Shown piece after piece: positions 1-4,427 of a stretch of DNA of 6,558 bases. Source of the DNA: Verrucomicrobia bacterium UBA1211 (lineage in GTDB: Bacteria; Verrucomicrobiota; Kiritimatiellia; RFP12; UBA1067); NCBI GenBank assembly GCA_002309585.1, contig DBXN01000001.1, forward strand, positions 1 through 6,558. The letters are read 5' to 3'. Both the position numbers and the translations under genes were made by a program. Each line of letters starts with the position of its first letter. The stretch's first letter is position 1. The notes under the pieces were generated by a model, which searched no databases, was not told where the DNA came from, and saw only the letters and a program-made list of their open reading frames with translations.

Positions 1-477
1 AGGGTAAACGAACCTCATTTTCTCCCCGACAGCGAGATTTTCTGGTATCCAAAGATCGGCCTTTACGTCACCTGCCGCCGTGGTTCAGGCAGGATCATGG
101 AGGTCACGGCGGTGAATCCGGAAGAAATATCTGGGGGCGTCTCATTGGACGGCTCTATACCATTAAGCCTTTTTTCGTCCGGTTCGGATGCGGGTGTCGG
201 TTTCTCAGGTCCTGACTTTTGGGACGGGAACCTGCATCTTTTCACGATCATCAATGACACGGGGCGGGCCGTTCAGTTGAAACGGGCTGTTTCCGTCTCG
301 CCGGAATGCCTGTGCGAATGTGCGGCAATCCGATTGGAACCGGGAGAGGAGACCTATATGGGTCTAAAACTTTACAAATGCACATCCACCGATATCACGC
401 TTCCATTGAAAGGATCATTTGAGGAAAGCGGATGGTTCACACTGGCGGTTAAGATTACGATGAAGAATGAAAAATGA
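1..477 (+). CDS. Hypothetical beta-rich protein, 3' part only
   Basis: The reading frame is open from the first base of the window to TGA at 475-477, giving the last 158 residues of a protein whose start lies upstream. The first in-window ATG (97) is not a convincing start: no good Shine-Dalgarno precedes it, and the preceding 32 codons read as normal protein (EPHFLPDSEIFWYPKIGLYV). The fragment alternates short hydrophobic and turn-forming stretches typical of beta-sandwich domains (for example IPLSLFSS, LHLFTIIND, AIRLEPGEET, GWFTLAVKI), with no membrane helix. It has five cysteines: C25 of the fragment, a CxCxC cluster (C103, C105, C107) in PECLCECAA, and C127. I do not recognise the family. 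It could be the C-terminal accessory domain of a larger secreted or enzymatic protein. The last residues (MKNEK) and the stop codon are encoded by a 7-bp tandem repeat. A/T-ending codons, including TCA, are used freely, unlike the two genes downstream. Confidence 0.7.
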   Translation, partial: RVNEPHFLPDSEIFWYPKIGLYVTCRRGSGRIMEVTAVNPEEISGGVSLDGSIPLSLFSSGSDAGVGFSGPDFWDGNLHLFTIINDTGRAVQLKRAVSVSPECLCECAAIRLEPGEETYMGLKLYKCTSTDITLPLKGSFEESGWFTLAVKITMKNEK

Positions 478-480
478 AGA
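460..480 (+). repeat. ATGAARA heptad tandem repeat, three units
   Basis: Three consecutive 7-bp units, ATGAAGA, ATGAAAA and ATGAAGA, followed by a further ATG at 481-483. The first two and a half units are translated as MKNEK and provide the TGA stop of the upstream gene. The array then passes directly into the GTTGGGTG repeats. Confidence 0.7.
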
Positions 481-482
481 AT

Positions 483-547
483 GTTGGGTGGTTGGGTGGT
501 TCCGCCGCCGCTAAAGCTTTGGCGGACAAGTGGGTGGTTGGGTGGTT
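483..547 (+). repeat. GTTGGGTG octamer array, split by a palindrome
   Basis: The 8-bp unit GTTGGGTG is repeated just over twice at 483-501 and again at 530-547. The two blocks share a perfect 17-nt direct repeat, TGGGTGGTTGGGTGGTT (485-501 and 531-547). Between them lies a palindrome ending at 526 and the short linker CAAG. A shortened echo of the GGCGGACAAG flank (GGCGACAAG, 549-557) follows the second block. No coding frame is supported here. Confidence 0.85.
501..526. repeat. Palindromic element, REP-like, possible hairpin
   Basis: CCGCTAAAGCTTTGGCGG (508-525) pairs with itself over all nine positions, with one T-G wobble (512 with 521), around the central AAAGCTTT. An alternative stem pairs TCCGCC (501-506) with GGCGGA (521-526). 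The element sits exactly between the two octamer repeat blocks. It could act as a transcription terminator or mRNA 3'-end stabiliser for the upstream gene, but no T-tract follows on either strand, so an intrinsic terminator is not shown. A small dispersed palindromic repeat is the other reading. Confidence 0.6.
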
Positions 548-576
548 AGGCGACAAGCGGACAACAACCGTAAGCC

Positions 577-639
577 GTTGAGGGTTGAGCGTCGGGGGTT
601 GAGACTTGAGACGTGAGGATGACATCGGACATCAGACTT
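577..639 (+). repeat. Purine-rich heptad arrays (GTTGAGN, then NRGACAT)
   Basis: Six units in 7-bp register read GTTGAGG, GTTGAGC, GTCGGGG, GTTGAGA, CTTGAGA and CGTGAGG (577-618), placing GAG or GGG at 580, 587, 594, 601, 608 and 615. Three further units, ATGACAT, CGGACAT and CAGACTT (619-639), place GAC at 621, 628 and 635. The unit identity changes while the 7-bp spacing continues, with a 1-nt phase step between the two families. No protein-coding signal supports the frames that cross it. Confidence 0.8.
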
Positions 640-719
640 CTGTTCCCTTGTCTTTTCATTCCCTCTCACTCGTCACTTCCTCTTCCCGTTCCCCGTTCCC
701 CATTCTCCGTTTCCCTCTT
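640..719 (+). repeat. Pyrimidine-rich heptad tract ending in TTCCCCR units
   Basis: By direct count 70 of the 80 bases are pyrimidines. The clearest tandem part is CTTCCCG, TTCCCCG, TTCCCCA, TTCTCCG, TTTCCCT (682-716), in which the isolated purines fall at 688, 695, 702 and 709, exactly 7 apart. The earlier part (640-681) is a more degenerate version, with purines at 668 and 675 also 7 apart. It directly abuts the purine-rich heptads, so the strand asymmetry flips near 640. Confidence 0.75.
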
Positions 720-736
720 TAACCGGGCTTTCGTTG

Positions 737-751
737 TCGCGCGTAGCGCGA
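737..751. repeat. Short perfect GC hairpin
   Basis: TCGCGC, loop GTA, GCGCGA is a perfect 6-bp inverted repeat. It lies between the pyrimidine tract and the promoter of the large membrane-protein gene. No T-run follows on either strand, so it is not a standard intrinsic terminator. It could be a small dispersed palindrome or a structural boundary. Confidence 0.55.
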
Positions 752-776
752 ACCCAGAAACCGTGATTCTTTGCGT

Positions 777-806
777 TTTACATTGTTCCCCATCTTTTGA
801 TATGAT
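777..806 (+). promoter_or_regulatory. Sigma-70-like promoter with extended -10
   Basis: TTTACA (777-782, five of six matches to TTGACA), an 18-bp spacer, and TATGAT (801-806, five of six matches to TATAAT). The -10 box is preceded by TGA (798-800), the TGN of an extended -10 element. Transcription would start near 812-814, leaving a leader of about 40 nt before the ATG at 852. The region is locally A/T-rich between G/C-rich sequences. An 11-nt dyad, GATATGATATC (799-809), overlaps the -10 box and could be an operator or simply chance. This is a motif-based call. Confidence 0.6.
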
Positions 807-836
807 ATCTCCAATCTTGTTGAAGAAAGATATTGG

Positions 837-845
837 AAAGAGGTG
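837..845 (+). promoter_or_regulatory. Ribosome binding site deciding the ATG start at 852
   Basis: AAAGAGGTG contains GAGG at 840-843, 8 nt before ATG at 852. The alternative in-frame GTG at 843 overlaps this Shine-Dalgarno and has no suitable one of its own upstream, so ATG 852 is preferred over GTG 843. Confidence 0.75.
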
Positions 846-851
846 TGGGCC

Positions 852-3800
852 ATGTCGAATTTCGATCAAGAGCTGGGTGTGATCAATGGCAAGGTGAATC
901 GCTGGCGGGCTTTTGAGCGGTTGATTTTTGTTGTGGCGGGTCTGTTGCTCGCGTGGTGCGTGTTGACGGCGCTGGACGTGTGGCTGAGGCCCCGTCTCTA
1001 TGGCCGTCTGGTTTTTTGCGTTCTCTTTCTGGGGGCGGTGATCGGCGGGCTGGTCTGGACGGCGCGGCTGCTGGGGCGGCGGCGTTCGTCCGCGGCGGTC
1101 GCGGCGCTACTGGAGAAGCATTTCCCGCAGCTGGACAACCGGCTGATCAACTGTGTGCTTTTTGACCGGGAGAAGGATAAGACGGCCTGGCTGCGGACCT
1201 ACCTGAAGGAGGGTGTGCCGGGATTCGGCGGCTTGCCGCTGGCGGAGATGAAAAACCGGAAGTTCCGCAAATACGGGGCGATCGCCACGGGTGTCGCGCT
1301 TCTGTTTCTGGTGGCGCCCGCCTTCATCCTGGGCGACGCCTGGACCATCGCGCTGCGACGGGTCGCCAACCCCTTCTGCCGGCTCTCCCCGCCGACCTTC
1401 GCGAAGGTGCTGGCGGTGACGCCGGAGAACAAGACCATCGTCCAGGGGGACGGGATCGACCTGACCATCCGCGCGAGCGGCCGGGCGGGGCAGTTCGTGG
1501 ATGTGGATCTCTATCCGGCGGATGACAAACGGACGACGATGCGGATCGGGCAGTTCCAGTCGACCGGCGCGGAGGAGGTCTTCTCCTACCGGGTGGCGAA
1601 GGTCGCTACGGCGTTGGGGTACCGGTTCACAGTGGGCGACGCCTATCCGACCGACCGCTATACGATCTCGACCGTGCCGCCGCTCGCGCTGGCGTCGATG
1701 CGGATCGAGGTGACCCCGCCGGCGTATACGGGCTTGAAGACCCATACCTTCCAGGCGTTGACCAACGCGATCTCGATGCCGGTGAACGCAAAGGTGGATT
1801 TCCAAGTGGCCTGCAACCGTCCGGTCGAATCGGCGAAGCTGGTTTTCGAGGAGGGCGAGTTGCCGCTCTCCGCATCGGGCGACCGGGTCGGCTGGTCCGG
1901 CACGAAGACGATCGACCGCGGCGGATTCTTCAACGTGGTCGCCAAGGATCAGTACGGGCTGGAGCTGCATCTGCCGGTGCAGTACCAGTTGATTGAGGAT
2001 CGCGCGCCGGCCATTAAGCTGCTGGCCCCGACGGGGCACAAGGCGGCGTTGCCCGCGAACGCCGCGCCCGCTATCTGGTTCGAGGTGAGCGATGAGTACG
2101 GGTTGAGCGCGGTACGTCTGGAGCGGGTCAACAAGGGCGCCAAGGCGACGGCGGAGGGCGAGCTTCTGATGGAGTGGAAGCCGGACGGGAAGAAGACCCT
2201 CTCCGAGAAGTGGAAGGGTGCGCTGGAGGATGTCTCGCAGGCCCATGCGCTGCGACTGGTCGCATTCGACAACGCCGAGGGAACGCCGCACCGGACGGTG
2301 GGACAGCAGATCACCTTCGAGATGGCGACGGTCTCTTCGCAGGTGACCTCGGAGGCTAAGGATCGCGGCGCGGTGCGCAAGAGCATCGGTGAACTGGTGG
2401 CGCGCCAGCGGACGCTGCTGAAGACGACCCAGAAGCTGGAGGGTCAGCTGCCGACCTTCGACCAGCAGCTGTGGCAGGAGGCGTGTGACCGTCAGGACGA
2501 GATCAAGAAATACGCCCAGACGCTGCAGAAGACGAAGGACGGTGTGATCGGCACGGCGCGTGTCGCGTTGGCGAAGGCACTGGAGGGACCGCTGCCGGAG
2601 GCGGTGTTGCGGTTGACCCGGATGACGACCGGTCAGGCGGATGCGCGGGGCGACAACGCCAAGGGAGCGATTGACGCCCAGAACAAGGTGCTCCGGCTTC
2701 TGGCGCAGGCGGGCGATAACATGGCGAAGGGTGAGGTCTCGCAGGCCGCCGCCGGGGTGCTGGCGATGCTGGACGGCATCAAGAAGGGTCAGACGGCGAA
2801 TCTGAACGCGACCAAGAAGGCGGTCGAGGCGAAAGTGGAGGCGATGGCCGAGGCGGTGGTGGAGCGGCAGGACAACTTGGCGCAGGATGTCCAGGCGATG
2901 GTCGGGTTCTGCCGGTCCGAGGCGAAGGCGGACCGGGAGGACGAGGCGTTCGGCCAGCTGATGGCGAAGATCGCCGACCGGACGGAGGAGCTGCATCTGC
3001 ATCCCGACATGGTCGATATCGCCGAGGTGATGGATTCCGCCCGCTATCCGGATTCGGTCGGGACGCAACAGGGGGTGACGAACAAGCTGGCCACCCTGAT
3101 CGCGATGCTGAACGAGTGGCGCGAGGCGGAGACCAAGGAAAAGACCGAGGATATGCTGGGAACCATCCAGGACGCCCGAAGCGCGCTGAAGAAGATGGAG
3201 GATCTGCAGACGAAGATCGTGGATGCGCTGCGCGGGACGGGCAGCCAGGGCGACAAGACGGAGAAGCTGGATGAGGATCTGCTGGAGGAGATCGTCGAGC
3301 TGAAGAAGAACATGGCGCAGGCGATGCTGAAGGTCGCGACCGACCTCCAGGCGTTGCCGGAGCTGGATGCGGTGAACGAGCTGGTGACCGACACCTTCCA
3401 GACCTACGAGGAGATGGCGCAGGTGGAGGGTTCCGGCACCAATGCGGTGACGGAGGTCGGTCTGCAGAAGGAGGACTGGATCCTCGATGCGCTGGCGAAG
3501 ACGGGCGAGAAGGCCGACGAGATGGAGATGTGGCTGAAGTCCGAGTCCGACAATCTCAAACGGAACATGGAGACGATCGACAAGGAGGAGATGGCCGCGC
3601 CGATCGGTCAGGTGACGATGCCGGAGGAGCTGCAGGACATCATCGGCGATCTGTTGGAATCGGAAGAGGAGCAGCAGAAGAACGCGGACGACTCGGTGAC
3701 CAATCAGGGCGACGCGAACGTCGATGCGGGTTGGGATATCTCGGAGGGCGAGTTTGTGGACTACAACGCCTCGGGCAAGTCGGGTAACGACCGGCCCGAC

Positions 3801-4427
3801 CATAAGGATCAGGACGGGCGTTCGCAGGTCGGCCGGCAGGGGATGTCCGATGGCGAGGTGATGGCGCGTTCGGGCCGGATCAACGAGGGTGACAAGAATC
3901 TGGACAAGCGCCGGACGCAGGACTCCAACCAGTCGGGCGATGTGGAGGAGGAGGGCCACAGCGACGCCGTCGCGACCGGCGGAGGCAAGAACTCCGGCTA
4001 TTCGCAGGACAAGGGCATGGAGGGCGGCGAGGGAGCCTCCCGCCGTGACACGAAGGTCTCCGCGACCGACAAGGAGAGCACCCGTTCGCAGCTGACGCGC
4101 AACGCGGAGGCCGCCTACGCCCAGGCGCAACTGAACAACCTGAAGACTTACGACCTGAAGAAGTACATCGCCTTCAGCCGGAAGATCGAGATGCTGGAGA
4201 AGCAGAACGCCTCTCCCGCGATGATCGAGGAGTTGCACAAGAAGGCGATCAAGGCGTTGACCTCGACCTACGCCTCGCTGGAGAACGGGATCACTTCGGC
4301 GGATATGGGCGCGACTTCGGAGACGGAGTCGGATGAGGAGGGGGTGGCGGCCTCGCCGGATGAGGCGCCGGCCGAGTACCGTGAGATGGTGTCCGATTAC
4401 TTTAAGGCGATTGGAGAGTTGAAGTGA
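852..4427 (+). CDS. DUF4175-like large membrane protein with coiled-coil extracytoplasmic domain
   Basis: A 1191-residue protein. Membrane helices are visible at about 22-44, 53-72 and 141-161. Arg/Lys clusters at 13-23, 76-78 and 134-140 imply the N terminus and the 73-140 loop are cytoplasmic and everything after 161 is outside the membrane. The loop carries EKHFPQLDNRL (88-98). Residues about 180-495 are beta-rich, Ig-like, with VTPPAYTG (287-294) and VSDEYGLSAVRL (412-423), both typical of DUF4175-type proteins as I remember them. Residues about 500-940 are almost wholly helical and charged, likely coiled coil (for example 655-690, 770-835). Residues about 940-1080 are hydrophilic, rich in G, D, S, N, Q and E, probably disordered. 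Residues 1081-1145 and 1172-1191 are helical again. No catalytic motif is seen. Likely an envelope scaffold or sensor; the biochemical role is unknown. It is first in its operon, behind its own promoter, and its stop overlaps the next gene's start. Confidence 0.75.
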   Translation: MSNFDQELGVINGKVNRWRAFERLIFVVAGLLLAWCVLTALDVWLRPRLYGRLVFCVLFLGAVIGGLVWTARLLGRRRSSAAVAALLEKHFPQLDNRLINCVLFDREKDKTAWLRTYLKEGVPGFGGLPLAEMKNRKFRKYGAIATGVALLFLVAPAFILGDAWTIALRRVANPFCRLSPPTFAKVLAVTPENKTIVQGDGIDLTIRASGRAGQFVDVDLYPADDKRTTMRIGQFQSTGAEEVFSYRVAKVATALGYRFTVGDAYPTDRYTISTVPPLALASMRIEVTPPAYTGLKTHTFQALTNAISMPVNAKVDFQVACNRPVESAKLVFEEGELPLSASGDRVGWSGTKTIDRGGFFNVVAKDQYGLELHLPVQYQLIEDRAPAIKLLAPTGHKAALPANAAPAIWFEVSDEYGLSAVRLERVNKGAKATAEGELLMEWKPDGKKTLSEKWKGALEDVSQAHALRLVAFDNAEGTPHRTVGQQITFEMATVSSQVTSEAKDRGAVRKSIGELVARQRTLLKTTQKLEGQLPTFDQQLWQEACDRQDEIKKYAQTLQKTKDGVIGTARVALAKALEGPLPEAVLRLTRMTTGQADARGDNAKGAIDAQNKVLRLLAQAGDNMAKGEVSQAAAGVLAMLDGIKKGQTANLNATKKAVEAKVEAMAEAVVERQDNLAQDVQAMVGFCRSEAKADREDEAFGQLMAKIADRTEELHLHPDMVDIAEVMDSARYPDSVGTQQGVTNKLATLIAMLNEWREAETKEKTEDMLGTIQDARSALKKMEDLQTKIVDALRGTGSQGDKTEKLDEDLLEEIVELKKNMAQAMLKVATDLQALPELDAVNELVTDTFQTYEEMAQVEGSGTNAVTEVGLQKEDWILDALAKTGEKADEMEMWLKSESDNLKRNMETIDKEEMAAPIGQVTMPEELQDIIGDLLESEEEQQKNADDSVTNQGDANVDAGWDISEGEFVDYNASGKSGNDRPDHKDQDGRSQVGRQGMSDGEVMARSGRINEGDKNLDKRRTQDSNQSGDVEEEGHSDAVATGGGKNSGYSQDKGMEGGEGASRRDTKVSATDKESTRSQLTRNAEAAYAQAQLNNLKTYDLKKYIAFSRKIEMLEKQNASPAMIEELHKKAIKALTSTYASLENGITSADMGATSETESDEEGVAASPDEAPAEYREMVSDYFKAIGELK
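4413..4427 (+). promoter_or_regulatory. Shine-Dalgarno and GTGA stop/start overlap
   Basis: GGAG (4413-4416) lies 7 nt before GTG at 4424-4426. That GTG overlaps the TGA (4425-4427) of the upstream gene within the four bases GTGA. This spacing fixes the GTG as start and suggests translational coupling. The nearby ATG at 4443 is in another frame, and a later in-frame GTG would remove the signal peptide. Confidence 0.8.

Noticed and set aside
63..260. Small - strand open frame opposite the first gene
   Set aside because: It lies wholly inside the upstream coding frame, which is open from the window edge and reads as a plausible protein.
501..526. Intrinsic terminator for the upstream gene
   Set aside because: The stem is good, but no T-tract follows on either strand, so it is listed only as a palindromic repeat.
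483..719. CRISPR array
   Set aside because: The units are 7-8 bp in direct tandem without spacers of regular length, and no cas gene is present.
843..851. GTG at 843 as start of the membrane protein
   Set aside because: It overlaps the Shine-Dalgarno that is correctly spaced for ATG 852 and has no ribosome binding site of its own.
666..869. Small - strand open frame of 67 codons
   Set aside because: Its C-terminal half is the reverse complement of the repeat tract, it overlaps the promoter and start of the membrane protein gene, and no protein features are seen.
613..882. Small + strand open frame of 89 codons across the spacer
   Set aside because: It is built from the heptad repeats (Pro/Ser/Leu-rich), runs through the promoter and into the real gene start, and has no ribosome binding site.
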